Origin: Phycisphaerae bacterium | GTDB lineage: Bacteria; Planctomycetota; Phycisphaerae; Phycisphaerales; UBA1924 | Direction of reading: 5' to 3' | Length of the DNA: 64,000 nt | NCBI GenBank assembly: GCA_014192545.1 | Contig: BJHL01000002.1 | Span: forward strand, 62,001-126,000 | Shown: piece after piece, positions 44,796-54,382 of the stretch | How positions within the stretch are numbered: position 1 is the stretch's first letter | Layout: every line of letters starts with the position of its first letter | The notes under the pieces: generated by a model | Database searches by the model: none | What the model was told of the DNA's origin: nothing | The model's input: only the letters and a program-made list of their open reading frames with translations | Program-made: the position numbers and the translations under genes

Positions 44796-46160
44796 TTACG
44801 GCGTGTCCTTGGGCTTGAGGTAGTCGTTGTCGAGTTCCCACAAACCAGCGGTTGGTTTGACGAGCGGGCGGCGTTCGGACCCCGCTTTGGCGCGTTCGCC
44901 GATGAGTCGCGTGAGGTCGGAGAGGGCGGCGGGGTGCTGAAGGATGTAGGAGTGGCTGGTGTAGCCGCTGACTTTGGCGTTGACGAGTTCGAGGGAGCTG
45001 ACCTGTGCGAGCATCGAGCGCTCGGACTCTGGGAAGTCTTCGATGCGCATGGCACCGACGCGGCGCTTGCTTCGAAAGAGCCAATCGGCGAGTCCCAAGG
45101 CCTCGTCTTCTTCGGAGAAGTAGATAACGACTCGTTCGGCGGCACGGACGACGTTCTCGCCGAAGAACCGCTGGATGAAGACCTCAAGATCCAGATCGGG
45201 GGCGGCGAGGACAAAGGTGGCCAGCTTGAGCGCCGCGGCTGTGTTGGCTGGGGCGAAGGTGCCGTCTTCGGGCGGGACAGTGTCTCCATCGAGGGTCGCG
45301 GCTCTGACGGCGAGGGGTGTGGCGCGGAGGGCGCCGCGCACCTCGTCGTGCAGCTCTCGGATGGAGGTGAGCGCCACGTCGGTGCCTCGGCTGTGAGAGA
45401 TGACATGGACCCGCTCTACATCAGGGTGCATCGCGAGCATGACCAGCAGTCGCTTGAGGTGGACCGTCGTGAACTCGCCCGATTCGCGGTCGTAGGCGTA
45501 GCCCTTGAGGCCGCCCGAACCCGCGGGCCAGGTGTAGACGACGGGGACGCCTTTTCGCCCGCCGAAGTGCCACGCCTGCGCCAGTCGCAGGATGGCGTCG
45601 TCGAAGGTGTTGTTGTATCCGTGAATGAAGAGCAGGACTTCCTTGCGTTCGGTGCGCGCGAGCCACGAGGAGAGCAGGTCGTTGAAGGGCTGCTGTTCCT
45701 GCTGGAGCTTTGCGAGTGTGTCAGCGGCGAAGCGGAGCGAGCCGTTCTCGACGGTCACTTTGGTGATGATGCTCTTGATGGTGCCTGCTTCGACGACCTT
45801 TGAGACCTGCGGGACGTAGGTGCGCGATCGGGTCGGGCCGGTGCTGTCGGCGACGAGCTGGTCCCAGGTGACGTCCTTGCCGAGCGAGATCTCCGCCTCG
45901 CCGAAGGCCATGTCGCGAGAGCGTTTGTGGCCGTACTTCGGCCCGGTGGGGCCTTGCTTGTCCACGACGCGATCGGTGACGTAGAGAATCGGGATCTCAG
46001 GGGTCTGAAGCTCGGCGGGGGTCTGTGCAAAGGAACGCAGGCCCTCTTCGCCGTAAGCCGCGTAGGGGGTGGGAATGAGCTTGTTCGAGCAGGCGGTGAG
46101 GAAGAGGAGGGAAACGACGCAGGGAACGGCGATCAGCCGGTAAAGTGGTCGGATGTTCAT
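44796..46160 (-). CDS. Alpha/beta-hydrolase lipoprotein (DUF900-like)
   Basis: A 454-residue lipoprotein. The start MNIRPLYRLIAVPCVVSLLF begins a lipoprotein signal with lipobox LTAC. The body is an alpha/beta hydrolase of the DUF900 type: EVLLFIHGYNNTFDDAI (oxyanion and fold start), then the nucleophile elbow SHSRGTDVAL (Ser in HSRG), and a C-terminal region ending PKDTP. An upstream open frame to 46391 lacks character. Codons here look richer in G and C at the third position than in neighbours, which may hint at a separate origin. The substrate is unknown; a membrane-bound esterase or lipase is likely. Confidence 0.75.
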   Translation of the reverse strand: MNIRPLYRLIAVPCVVSLLFLTACSNKLIPTPYAAYGEEGLRSFAQTPAELQTPEIPILYVTDRVVDKQGPTGPKYGHKRSRDMAFGEAEISLGKDVTWDQLVADSTGPTRSRTYVPQVSKVVEAGTIKSIITKVTVENGSLRFAADTLAKLQQEQQPFNDLLSSWLARTERKEVLLFIHGYNNTFDDAILRLAQAWHFGGRKGVPVVYTWPAGSGGLKGYAYDRESGEFTTVHLKRLLVMLAMHPDVERVHVISHSRGTDVALTSIRELHDEVRGALRATPLAVRAATLDGDTVPPEDGTFAPANTAAALKLATFVLAAPDLDLEVFIQRFFGENVVRAAERVVIYFSEEDEALGLADWLFRSKRRVGAMRIEDFPESERSMLAQVSSLELVNAKVSGYTSHSYILQHPAALSDLTRLIGERAKAGSERRPLVKPTAGLWELDNDYLKPKDTP

Positions 46161-46770
46161 GTTTCCGATGGTATCGAGTTGTTGCGCTTGATCAAAGATC
46201 TCCCAGTTGATTCTCCGCCCACGGTTACCGTGGGCTATCGCCGGTGAGTGTGCCGCCACTTCGCCACGCATGGGGAGCGATTCCGAGCGCTGCGCCAGCG
46301 AACCGGGTTCATGTTTGGAGTGGGCAAGGGTGTTGGTGATAGTGCCGTCGGCGGTTTCGCAGTACCTGCGCGGACGTGTTGGCGTTGCCAATGTTCCTCG
46401 TACTTACAAACCACCTTGGCTCTCAACCTTTGGGATATCACAGGATGATCCCACGCCCTAACGCGCCCGTCTGTGTACCTCCGTTGGGCCAAAGCTGTTC
46501 CATGTGCCGATGAAGCCGTCCATTGTGAAATCACCATCATCCACGAGGCGCGTCGTCACTCGCGCGGCGGCTGCACGATGAGGCAATTGTCTTGCTGCCG
46601 GGTGCCCCGGTAGAAGCGGGACCAACGGCGGCGGATTCTTCAACGTCAACTCCGCCCACGCGATGGAGAACTCGACGGCGATGTCCAACTTCCTTCTTCA
46701 GCGGCAGAAAGATAATCGTTAGGGTGTATCGTGAACGCTCGTGGAGGATGCGACAGAAAGAGCACGGCTA

Positions 46771-46814
46771 AACTCTGTAAACAGTTCAAAAAAAGTAGTT
46801 TAGACGTACTTTTT
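46771..46814 (+). promoter_or_regulatory. Two palindromes upstream of imuA, candidate repressor sites
   Basis: AACTCTGTAAACAGTT (46771-46786) is an imperfect palindrome; AAAAAGTA and TACTTTTT (46790-46797 and 46807-46814) are perfect 8-base arms around GTTTAGACG. Both lie just upstream of the promoter of a DNA-damage mutagenesis cassette, where a LexA-like repressor would be expected. The sequence does not match known LexA boxes, so the identity is inferred. Confidence 0.45.
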
Positions 46815-46834
46815 GTAGATATGGCAGAATTGTC

Positions 46835-46862
46835 TTGAACGTCACATGAATCACGCTATCCT
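46835..46862 (+). promoter_or_regulatory. Promoter of the imuA-imuB-dnaE2 cassette
   Basis: TTGAAC (46835-46840), 16 bases, then TATCCT (46857-46862). The ATG of imuA begins 6 bases further, so transcription would start at about the ATG, giving a leaderless message. Confidence 0.5.
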
Positions 46863-46868
46863 AACAAA

Positions 46869-47654
46869 ATGCTTTCTTTTGACGTACAAAGCCATTCTAT
46901 AACCCAACCGCTTGGCCAACTCAAAGCCCGACTGGATGCGCTCGCAGCGGTAAGTCGTAAAATCGGTCGGCGGGTTGCGACTGGTTGGGAAAAAGCTGAT
47001 GGTTGGTTGGGTGGTGGATTGTGTTGTGGGGCGACCCATGAGTGGGTAGGCGTCTTCGACATACCGCCAATTTCGATTTTGATGCATGTAGCAGCACGGG
47101 CGGCTGAAGCTGCGGGCGAAAGTCACATACATCCTTGGATCGTGTGTGTGGGGCAAGAGGTGTGGCCTACGCCCCACGTGGTGTTGCGTGCGGGCGGGGG
47201 GGCATTGCTCAAACGCATGTTGCTCATCGACCCGCCAAGTATGCATGATCGACACTGGGCAATTGAACTCGCATTGCGGTGTGAAGGATTGGTCGTCATC
47301 GCGGATGCAAGTGGCATGGACATGGGTTGCTCACGGCGGATGCAATTGGCTGCAGAGCATGGCTTGTCGCTTGGGCTGTTTGCGAGGCCTGCGGGCGAAG
47401 CGCTCGCGATGTCCGTGGCCGCGACAAGGTGGTTGGTCAAGCCGGTTGCAACCAGTGGCAACGCGCCCAGATGGCAAGTGACACTGGTGCGATGCAAAGG
47501 AATGCAGAGCGCCGAAACATTAGCTGGTGGAGTCATGCGCGGGATGGTCAGGGATGATCGCTCACTGCTGGTGGAGGTGAACGATGCGGGTTGCGTTGTC
47601 GCTGTACATGCCGACATTTGCAAGCGATGTGATTCGATTGCGGCGGCATCTTGA
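46869..47654 (+). CDS. imuA: ImuA-like protein (RecA-like accessory factor of mutagenic repair)
   Basis: A 261-residue protein in the RecA/SulA-like group. It begins MLSFDVQSHSITQPLGQLKA. The position in front of ImuB and DnaE2, the basic N-terminal helix, and the core GWEKADGWLGGGLCCGATHEW and LLIDPPSMHDRHWAIELALRC (read in parts) match ImuA. There is no canonical Walker A lysine, as usual for ImuA. It ends 71 bases inside imuB, implying translational coupling. It should help recruit the mutasome to damaged DNA. Confidence 0.82.
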   Translation: MLSFDVQSHSITQPLGQLKARLDALAAVSRKIGRRVATGWEKADGWLGGGLCCGATHEWVGVFDIPPISILMHVAARAAEAAGESHIHPWIVCVGQEVWPTPHVVLRAGGGALLKRMLLIDPPSMHDRHWAIELALRCEGLVVIADASGMDMGCSRRMQLAAEHGLSLGLFARPAGEALAMSVAATRWLVKPVATSGNAPRWQVTLVRCKGMQSAETLAGGVMRGMVRDDRSLLVEVNDAGCVVAVHADICKRCDSIAAAS

Positions 47655-49095
47655 TCCGAAACATCCTGTGGTCCTATGGACACTTGATCGTCAACGCGAG
47701 ACGGTAGTATCGTGCTGCGATGTGTCGCTGCGTGCGGGCGTGCGCACCGGCATGACTGTCGCGCATGCGCGTGCACTGTTGCCGCGAGGAGTAATGCATG
47801 CTGAGCAATTCGACCCGTCAGCGACGAGGCGAGCGTTACGAAGACTCGCCCTGCGCATGCATGCGTTTGTCCCGACAGTTGCGATAGACCAGCGTGATGG
47901 ATTGCTGCTGGATGCTTCGGGATGCGTGCACTTGTATAGCACTTTGGAACAACTCCTCGCGAGAGTGATGCGAAAAATGACCAGATTCGGCATCAGTGCT
48001 CGAATTGCAGCCGCTCCGACGTTTACAGCAGCGTGTGCGCTTGCACGATGTCGGTCGAGTGGGAGCGTGGTGAAAGATGTGAACGGCATCGCACAAGCAA
48101 CGCAGCAGTTGCCTGTTACAGCACTGCGGTTGCAGGACGGTGTGCTGCATGCGTTACACGAGGTTGGTGTAGAGACTATTGGGCAGTTGCGTGCGTTGCC
48201 GCGAGCGTCTTTGGCTGATCGGTTTGGATCGCATGCCTTGCGCGTACTCGATCAACTGTCTGGACGAGTACCCGAGAGTATTACGCCGGTTGTGAGTTGC
48301 AGCGTGATAGAAGCATCGCATGAACTTGCCGGGCCTACTACTCGACTGGATGCGGTGCAAGTGGTTACAAGGCGTGTGCTTGATAAGTTGTGTGAAACAC
48401 TGCGGAAAGGACAACTTGGGTGTCGCAAGATAGTCGCCACACTGGATCGGTCTGATATTGAACCTCTCGTGCTGACGCTGCAGGTGGCGAAAGCGACCAA
48501 TGACGCAGGGCACATTTTCATGATGCTGCGGCACTTGCTGGACAGTGCGCAACTTGGATATGGCGTGCAAGGAGTTCGTGCGCGGGCGATGCTAGTAAGC
48601 CGTTTACGACATGAGCAGAGGCAGGCATGGCACGAGACGAGCGTAAGTACGCCGCCGGATGCGCTGGGTCGATTTGTTGATGCCTGCGTGGCAAGGATGG
48701 GTCAAGCGAGCGTGACATGGCATGCGCCAGTCGCGTCATATCTGCCCGAGAATGCGATGGTGCGGCAAGTGGTGGCTGAGTTATTGCAACCTCCGATCAA
48801 ACCTGAATATGTGTTTGCGATTGATCGACCATCTCGATTGTTCGTAGAGCCTGTGAGTGCGAGCGTATTCGCGTTGGTGCCCGATGGACCGCCCGTGCGT
48901 GTCACTGTTGATGGTGAAGAAATCGAAATCGCGAGTACAGATGGCCCAGAACGTATTGCAGGCGAATGGTGGCGCGATGATGCATCAGCCAAACTCACAC
49001 GTGACTACTTCCGTGTGCAAACCTTGCTGGGCCGGTGGTTGTGGCTGTTTCGCTGCAGTGATGGACGTTGGTTTGTGCATGGAGAGTGGGCGTGA
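47584..49095 (+). CDS. imuB: ImuB-like Y-family polymerase homologue (inactive adaptor)
   Basis: A 503-residue protein with a Y-family-like N-terminal part: MRVALSLYMPTFASDVIRLRR, the palm segment DQRDGLLLDASGCVHLYST and a helix-hairpin-helix region (GVETIGQLRALPRASLADRFG). The strict Y-family acidic catalytic residues are not in their normal context, as expected for ImuB, which acts as a hub between DnaE2 and the beta clamp. The gene overlaps imuA by 71 bases and has its own GGAGGTGA site. dnaE2 follows. Confidence 0.88.
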   Translation: MRVALSLYMPTFASDVIRLRRHLDPKHPVVLWTLDRQRETVVSCCDVSLRAGVRTGMTVAHARALLPRGVMHAEQFDPSATRRALRRLALRMHAFVPTVAIDQRDGLLLDASGCVHLYSTLEQLLARVMRKMTRFGISARIAAAPTFTAACALARCRSSGSVVKDVNGIAQATQQLPVTALRLQDGVLHALHEVGVETIGQLRALPRASLADRFGSHALRVLDQLSGRVPESITPVVSCSVIEASHELAGPTTRLDAVQVVTRRVLDKLCETLRKGQLGCRKIVATLDRSDIEPLVLTLQVAKATNDAGHIFMMLRHLLDSAQLGYGVQGVRARAMLVSRLRHEQRQAWHETSVSTPPDALGRFVDACVARMGQASVTWHAPVASYLPENAMVRQVVAELLQPPIKPEYVFAIDRPSRLFVEPVSASVFALVPDGPPVRVTVDGEEIEIASTDGPERIAGEWWRDDASAKLTRDYFRVQTLLGRWLWLFRCSDGRWFVHGEWA

Positions 49096-49116
49096 AGCCA
49101 GTGGGAACATGACGCA

Positions 49117-52100
49117 ATGCCGGAAGATCCGATTCCCAAGTCAAAAGAGCATCCGATCCGTGCACGTAGTACGGACCAGGCGGGCTGTCGCTTGAATGCC
49201 AATACGGATTCTGCCTGCAGCTACGCGAGTGCTGTCTCACTTGACTTGCAAAATTACGCAGAGCTTGCAGTAACGAGTAATTTTACTTTTTTGACAGGAG
49301 CGAGTCATCCGGATGAACTGGTGACACGTGCGAAGGAACTTGGCCACGCTGCAATTGCTATCACGGACACGCATTCGCTGGCTGGAATAGTGCGAGCGCA
49401 TGTGGCAGCAAAGCAGGCAGATTTGCAACTTGTCGTTGGTGCTCGCATCGTGCTTGCAGAACCAATACCTTGCAGCGTGTTGCTTCATGTGACAGACCGT
49501 GATGGATATGCAAACTTGTGCAAGCTGTTGACGCTGGGCAAGCGACGCTCGCCCAAAGGACAGTGTCATCTCACGTTGCATGACGTTTTTGCTCATGAGC
49601 GGGGACTGCTCGCGACCCTGGTACCGCCTGCGATATTGAGTGAGGCATGCGTCGAACTACTCGATGGTTTGAGACGAGTATTCGCAGACAATCGGCTGTC
49701 GCTGGCAATATCGCGGGTTTATGCGGCGGGCGATGCCACTCGTATCGAGCAGATCGCGGCGCTATCACGGCATACCGGTGTGCCTCTCGTGGCGACCAAC
49801 GACGTGCATTATCACGTTCCGCAGCGCCGAGCGTTGCAAGACGTGCTGACGTGCATTCGTCAAGGTTGCACGATTGATGAGGCAGGGTTGAGTCTGCACG
49901 CGAACGCTGAGCGACACTTGAAGTCGGGCGAAGAAATGTCGCGGCTATTCCCGACGTATCCGCATGCGATAGCACGAACACGCAGTATTGCAGATCGGTG
50001 CGCAGGTTTTAGTTTGGATCAACTGCGATACGAGTACCCCGATGAAGTCGTACCAGAAGGTACGACCGCGATGATGCATCTACGCCAATTGACATTTGCT
50101 GGCGCGTTGCTGCGATATTCCAACGGTGTACCTGACAATGTGATTGCACAGTTAGAGCATGAGTTGCGATTGATTGATGAACTCAAGTACGCGACGTACT
50201 TCCTGACGGTGCATGATCTCGTGGCGTTCGCCAATGCACAAGGCATTTTGTGCCAGGGCCGAGGGGCAGCCGCGAATTCCGCTGTGTGCTTCTGCCTGGG
50301 TGTGACGGCGGTTGATCCTGCTCGCGTGAGCATGCTCTTTGAGCGATTCATTAGCAAAGAACGCGACGAGCCGCCTGATATTGACATCGACTTTGAGCAC
50401 GAACGTCGGGAAGAGGTGATTCAGTACATCTATCAAAAATACGGGCGCAATCGAGCTGCGCTCACTGCGGAGGTCATTTCGTATCGCGGGCGTAGTGCGA
50501 TACGAGAAGTGGGCAAGGTGATGGGCCTTTCGCGAGATTGTGTCGACAGACTTGCGAAGGACTTGACATGGTGGGAAGACAGTCCCGACAACCCACGCCG
50601 CATGCGAGAATTGGGGTTGAATCCCGCAGACTCGCATCTTCGTGGTGTGGTGGCACTCGCGAAGGAACTGATGGGCTTTCCACGACATCTCGGGCAGCAT
50701 GTTGGCGGATTCGTCATCACACGCGGACCGCTCTGCGAAAGTGTGCCGATCGAGAACGCGGCCATGGCGGATCGAACAATCATCGAGTGGGATAAGGATG
50801 ACATTGAGGCGTTGGGAATGCTCAAGGTGGACTGTTTGGGTTTGGGCATGTTGACGTGTATTCGCAAGGCTATCGCCATAATCAATCAACACGCCCTCAA
50901 AGCACCCCAGCAACCTCTACCGCTGGAACTCGCAACGATTCCTGCTGAAGACCCAGCGACATATGACATGATTTGCGAAGCAGACACAGTCGGAGTGTTT
51001 CAAATCGAAAGCCGAGCGCAAATGTCGATGTTGCCGCGACTCAAGCCGCGGTGTTACTACGACTTGGTGATAGAAGTTGCGATCGTGCGACCTGGGCCCA
51101 TCCAAGGCAAAATGGTGCATCCATACTTGAAGCGCCGTGACTGCATCGAGCCCACGGTTTACGCATCACCTGAGATTGAGCGAGTGCTGAGTCGCACGCT
51201 GGGTGTGCCTCTGTTTCAAGAGCAGGCGATGTCACTCGCGGTCGTCGCCGCGGGTTTCACGCCCGGGGAAGCCGACCAATTACGCCGCGCAATGGCGGCA
51301 TGGAAACGGTCGGGGACGGCGATCTTGAAGTTTGAGAAGAAACTCATCGAAGGCATGCTTGCACGCGGCCATCCGATGGAATTTGCACGAGGCGTCTTTC
51401 AGCAGATCAGCGGTTTTTCCGGTTATGGCTTTCCCGAGTCGCATGCTGCGAGTTTTGCGTTGCTGGTGTACGCATCATGCTGGCTCAAGAAGCATCATCC
51501 TGCTGCATTTGCGTGCGCTCTGCTCAACAGCCAACCGATGGGTTTCTATCAACCTTCGCAGATTGTGCAAGACGCTGCAAAGCATGGCGTGGTGGTGCAG
51601 CCTGTGGATGTCAATCACAGCGACTGGGATTGCACGTTGGAAACAGCCGCGGACGTATCTGCCTTGAGATTGGGAATGCGCATCGTACAAGGCATGCGCA
51701 GTGACATTGCGGAACAGATTGCTCGCGAACGAACGTCGCAAGGCCCTTACCGCTCGCTTGACAACCTTCGCCGCCGCGTGAGTGTGCCCATCAGTGCTTT
51801 GCGACAGCTTGCGCAAGCCGACGCGTTCGGTTCGGTACAGTTGCCTCGTCAGCAGGCACTGTGGGCTATGCGACGCATGAGTGATATCGAGGCGCCGCTA
51901 TTTGAACAGAGCGAAGTTAGCATGCCGCGCAATGAAGACCAGATGCAGTTCCCCAACGGCTCCAAGTCGCACATTGTGGATGCGAGAGCGAATGCTGATG
52001 ACTTTCGAGTCAGTGCTGACAATACCGATGAATTGCCGCCAATCCCTGCATCATCGCAAGTCACCGCTGACTACATCGCCACAGGACTTTCCTTGAAAGC

Positions 52101-52470
52101 ACATCCGCTGCGATTCATGCGTGAAAGTCTTGCTGCCAGACGAGTCATTGAGAACGCGTTGCTCCTTGACGCCACGCGCACACCTACCGGCTCGCGTGCA
52201 ACAGTTGCCGGCATGGTGCTTGTCCGCCAACGTCCAGGTACTGCGAGCGGTATCGTTTTCATCACAATCGAGGACGAAACGGGAATCGCCAACCTCATCG
52301 TCCGACCGGAGATCTACGAGCGCTACCGCAGAGCCGCTCGTCACGCGGGCATCATTCTCTGCACGGGTACCGTCGAACGTGCGGGTAAAGTCGTGCACAT
52401 CAAAGCCCAGTCAATCCGCAGTGCCAACACAATCAAAGAATGCCTCATTCCGTCGCGGGACTTTCATTGA
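49117..52470 (+). CDS. dnaE2: Error-prone DNA polymerase DnaE2
   Basis: A 1,117-residue C-family polymerase. The PHP domain is near the N-terminus (YAELAVTSNFTFLTGASH; ITDTHSLAGIVRAH), the palm has catalytic aspartates in PDIDIDF (421, 423, 425) and a third in LKVDCLGLG (572), then fingers (GYGFPESHAASFALLVYA) and an OB-fold near the C-terminus (VAGMVLVRQRPGTASGIVFI). DnaE2 is used in damage-induced mutagenesis. It is the third gene of the cassette, 21 bases after imuB. The N-terminal 40 residues before the PHP domain are longer than usual; the start is uncertain. Confidence 0.94.
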   Translation: MPEDPIPKSKEHPIRARSTDQAGCRLNANTDSACSYASAVSLDLQNYAELAVTSNFTFLTGASHPDELVTRAKELGHAAIAITDTHSLAGIVRAHVAAKQADLQLVVGARIVLAEPIPCSVLLHVTDRDGYANLCKLLTLGKRRSPKGQCHLTLHDVFAHERGLLATLVPPAILSEACVELLDGLRRVFADNRLSLAISRVYAAGDATRIEQIAALSRHTGVPLVATNDVHYHVPQRRALQDVLTCIRQGCTIDEAGLSLHANAERHLKSGEEMSRLFPTYPHAIARTRSIADRCAGFSLDQLRYEYPDEVVPEGTTAMMHLRQLTFAGALLRYSNGVPDNVIAQLEHELRLIDELKYATYFLTVHDLVAFANAQGILCQGRGAAANSAVCFCLGVTAVDPARVSMLFERFISKERDEPPDIDIDFEHERREEVIQYIYQKYGRNRAALTAEVISYRGRSAIREVGKVMGLSRDCVDRLAKDLTWWEDSPDNPRRMRELGLNPADSHLRGVVALAKELMGFPRHLGQHVGGFVITRGPLCESVPIENAAMADRTIIEWDKDDIEALGMLKVDCLGLGMLTCIRKAIAIINQHALKAPQQPLPLELATIPAEDPATYDMICEADTVGVFQIESRAQMSMLPRLKPRCYYDLVIEVAIVRPGPIQGKMVHPYLKRRDCIEPTVYASPEIERVLSRTLGVPLFQEQAMSLAVVAAGFTPGEADQLRRAMAAWKRSGTAILKFEKKLIEGMLARGHPMEFARGVFQQISGFSGYGFPESHAASFALLVYASCWLKKHHPAAFACALLNSQPMGFYQPSQIVQDAAKHGVVVQPVDVNHSDWDCTLETAADVSALRLGMRIVQGMRSDIAEQIARERTSQGPYRSLDNLRRRVSVPISALRQLAQADAFGSVQLPRQQALWAMRRMSDIEAPLFEQSEVSMPRNEDQMQFPNGSKSHIVDARANADDFRVSADNTDELPPIPASSQVTADYIATGLSLKAHPLRFMRESLAARRVIENALLLDATRTPTGSRATVAGMVLVRQRPGTASGIVFITIEDETGIANLIVRPEIYERYRRAARHAGIILCTGTVERAGKVVHIKAQSIRSANTIKECLIPSRDFH

Positions 52471-52656
52471 CGTCCACACACGGCAATCTTCGACTTTGCC
52501 CATTGAAGCATCACCGGTCACAAACGTACATGTAGCTCGTCAGATACAACTGCCTTTTCCAAAAGTCTGGGCCCGGGGACAATCCGCGAATGGTCGAGCT
52601 TTCACTCTGAGTTACGCTGCACGACGTCTGAGACTTAAGCCGTCAAGGCTTCGCGG

Positions 52657-53037
52657 TCAACCATGACCGACCGGATCCGAATGAATCGCGATGCAGTTGC
52701 CTTCGCTGTCTTCAAACTCCGCGACAAAGCCAAGTTCGCCGATGGAGGTTTTGGGATAGAGCACTCTCCCGTCTGCGGCTACGGCGCGTTCGAGCGTGGT
52801 GTCGATGTCATCAACAGAGAAGTAAATGCGCACGCCGCCGCGGCTGGGTGCGTAGCTGTCGCCGTGAGCGAGTGCGCCGGTGATTCCTTCGCCGCCAGGG
52901 ACGTGGACGAAGTTGGCCATGGGGTGACCATCAATTTCCGTACGAATAAGCCGCGAGCCAAAGACGGATTCATAAAACCGCACGGCACGGTCCATGTCGG
53001 AGACCGGAATTTCAAAGTAGCGAACGGGATTTTTCAT
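52657..53037 (-). CDS. VOC-family (glyoxalase/bleomycin-resistance-like) protein
   Basis: A 126-residue VOC-fold protein starting MKNPVRYFEIPVSDMDRAV. It has the typical strand pattern, with RYFEIPVSDMDRAVRFY at the start and EFEDSEGNCIAIHSDP at the end. There is no signal peptide. The start at 53037 fits the fold; the frame from 53217 adds a Cys-rich implausible leader. Substrate unknown. A paralogue elsewhere in the window (6655) is a broken lipoprotein. Confidence 0.75.
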   Translation of the reverse strand: MKNPVRYFEIPVSDMDRAVRFYESVFGSRLIRTEIDGHPMANFVHVPGGEGITGALAHGDSYAPSRGGVRIYFSVDDIDTTLERAVAADGRVLYPKTSIGELGFVAEFEDSEGNCIAIHSDPVGHG

Positions 53038-53370
53038 GGATGTCTCCGCCGGCTTACGGACGTGTTGACGGGAGGGCCATGAAACGCAACTGATGCTGAA
53101 ACAACAGCAGGTTGTGCAGCAAAGGATCGTAACTGAACGGGCTGACGCCCATTTTTCGACATGCTGGCCACAATCATCTGCCAATGTTCGCAACTCGCGC
53201 AGAAAGTGATTCGTCACACGTATCAGAAATGCGTTGCACAGTTGAAACCGAGCGACTACGAAAAAAACGCAGCATGAAGCTGCGGTTCATCAGACACTAT
53301 TTAATTGCGGTCGCGGGCCAAGCACGCACGTCGCCTCACGCGAACGCCACGGCTTGACGAAACACACTAC
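53038..53370. other. Gap without a recognisable gene
   Basis: About 330 bases between the VOC gene and bL32. I see no coding frame, hairpin with T-run or repeat array. Confidence 0.4.
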
Positions 53371-53571
53371 TTACTTCTTCGGCACGCCGATGCCCAGTTT
53401 GGGCACTTTGATCTGCAAGCCCGCACGCACATAGCCACTGGTGGCGCAGACGCGGTGGTGCATCTTGGGAAGGCCGGTCAAGGGGCACAGGGTGGGATGC
53501 ACAGAATCAAGAGCATGGTGGTTACGGCGGCGACGAGTACGACCGTGGCTGACGCGTTGTGGGGGAAGCAT
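53371..53571 (-). CDS. rpmF: Ribosomal protein bL32 lacking half of its zinc cysteines
   Basis: A 66-residue basic protein. MLPPQRVSHGRTRRRRNHHAL followed by LCPLTGLPKMHHRVCATSGYV matches the bL32 pattern of an Arg-rich N-terminus and a zinc-knuckle core. In the zinc-binding version the knuckles are CxxC; here each pair has one cysteine only (CPLT and CATS), so zinc is probably not bound. No rpmF-associated genes (plsX, fab) lie next to it. The remaining tail LQIKVPKLGIGVPKK is basic, as expected for rRNA contact. Confidence 0.78.
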   Translation of the reverse strand: MLPPQRVSHGRTRRRRNHHALDSVHPTLCPLTGLPKMHHRVCATSGYVRAGLQIKVPKLGIGVPKK

Positions 53572-53819
53572 CGAAAACTCCTCGCAGGATGACCGTTCAA
53601 CCTGCTATTCACTCGGGCTCCTCGCCGCGAGTTTGCTTAACTGGCCAATCGACATAACACCCGCCGATTCGTCTCGACTGGGTCGAAATACTAGGCAGGT
53701 GCCTAGCGGGAGGCAAACGAGGGCGAAACAGGCTGGAAACAGTTGCAGCAGCGAACTGGAAGGTTCGTAGGCACGGCGGTGATGCCACGATCCCTGCGAT
53801 CGATGCCGTCCGGGTGAGG

Positions 53820-54302
53820 TCACGATTTGGGACTGATCCACTTGTACGCCGTGCCACACAGATGCAATCCGCCAATGTCGTCGTAGCAAAGCAAGAAAGT
53901 GCAGTCGAAATCGATGATGCCGAGTTGAAAAAGGGTTTCGTCGACGAGACGTTCAACGTCTTGTCGGCTGCTTAGTTGCCACACAGGTTGTTCGTCCCAG
54001 TGACCCATGAAGAACACAAAAAGTGCCGGATATTTGTCAAGCTGATGGGGCAGCGTGTGAGCCAATTCCGGTTCGATGTTAGCTATAGGAACCTCAATTG
54101 ACCCTATCACGCTCGCACATCGTTCGTAGTCAAATCTCGCGCCGCCGCAGAACTGTTCGCTCATGCGATTCCAGAGTTGGCGAGCGACTTCCGGTGGCAC
54201 TTTCCTGGCCTTGACACCAACTCTAGCAATGTCTTCGTCCATGTCGGCCTCACGAGGCGGAACTCGCATAAGTCTTCTCATCAGTTGTTGCGTTACTTGC
54301 AT
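53820..54302 (-). CDS. Uncharacterised protein
   Basis: A 160-residue protein beginning MQVTQQLMRRLMRVPPREAD. Acidic N-terminal half and a hydrophobic beta-rich second half (YPALFVFFMGHWDEQPVWQL; FLLCYDDIGGLHLCGTAYKW). No signal peptide, membrane helix or known motif. The start may be later (Met 8 or 12). Its function is unknown. Confidence 0.55.
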   Translation of the reverse strand: MQVTQQLMRRLMRVPPREADMDEDIARVGVKARKVPPEVARQLWNRMSEQFCGGARFDYERCASVIGSIEVPIANIEPELAHTLPHQLDKYPALFVFFMGHWDEQPVWQLSSRQDVERLVDETLFQLGIIDFDCTFLLCYDDIGGLHLCGTAYKWISPKS

Positions 54303-54340
54303 TCTGGAAGGTTCGCAGGCGCAGAGTCAACGAAGTTGGC

Positions 54341-54370
54341 TTCGCCCGGGCTAAAAGCCCGGGCCACTGG
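54341..54370. repeat. Dispersed hairpin repeat, second site
   Basis: GCCCGGGCT, loop AAA and AGCCCGGGC, then CACTGG. It shares loop position and flanks with the element at 38935 but is found here just downstream of the ABC gene's stop (54383) on the minus strand. Confidence 0.8.
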
Positions 54371-54382
54371 GAGCAGGTTGGG

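Larger units (their letters stand above)
46161..46868. other. Intergenic region before the mutagenesis cassette
   Basis: About 700 bases. Short minus-strand readings exist (for example 46458-46688 with DDGDFTMDGFIGTWNSFG) but are not recognisable. From 46740 the sequence is AT-richer and holds the palindromes and promoter described next. Confidence 0.45.

Noticed and set aside
46458-46688. Minus-strand reading with DDGDFTMDGFIGTWNSFG
   Set aside because: Protein-like stretch but no homology I can name, no ribosome-binding site, and short.
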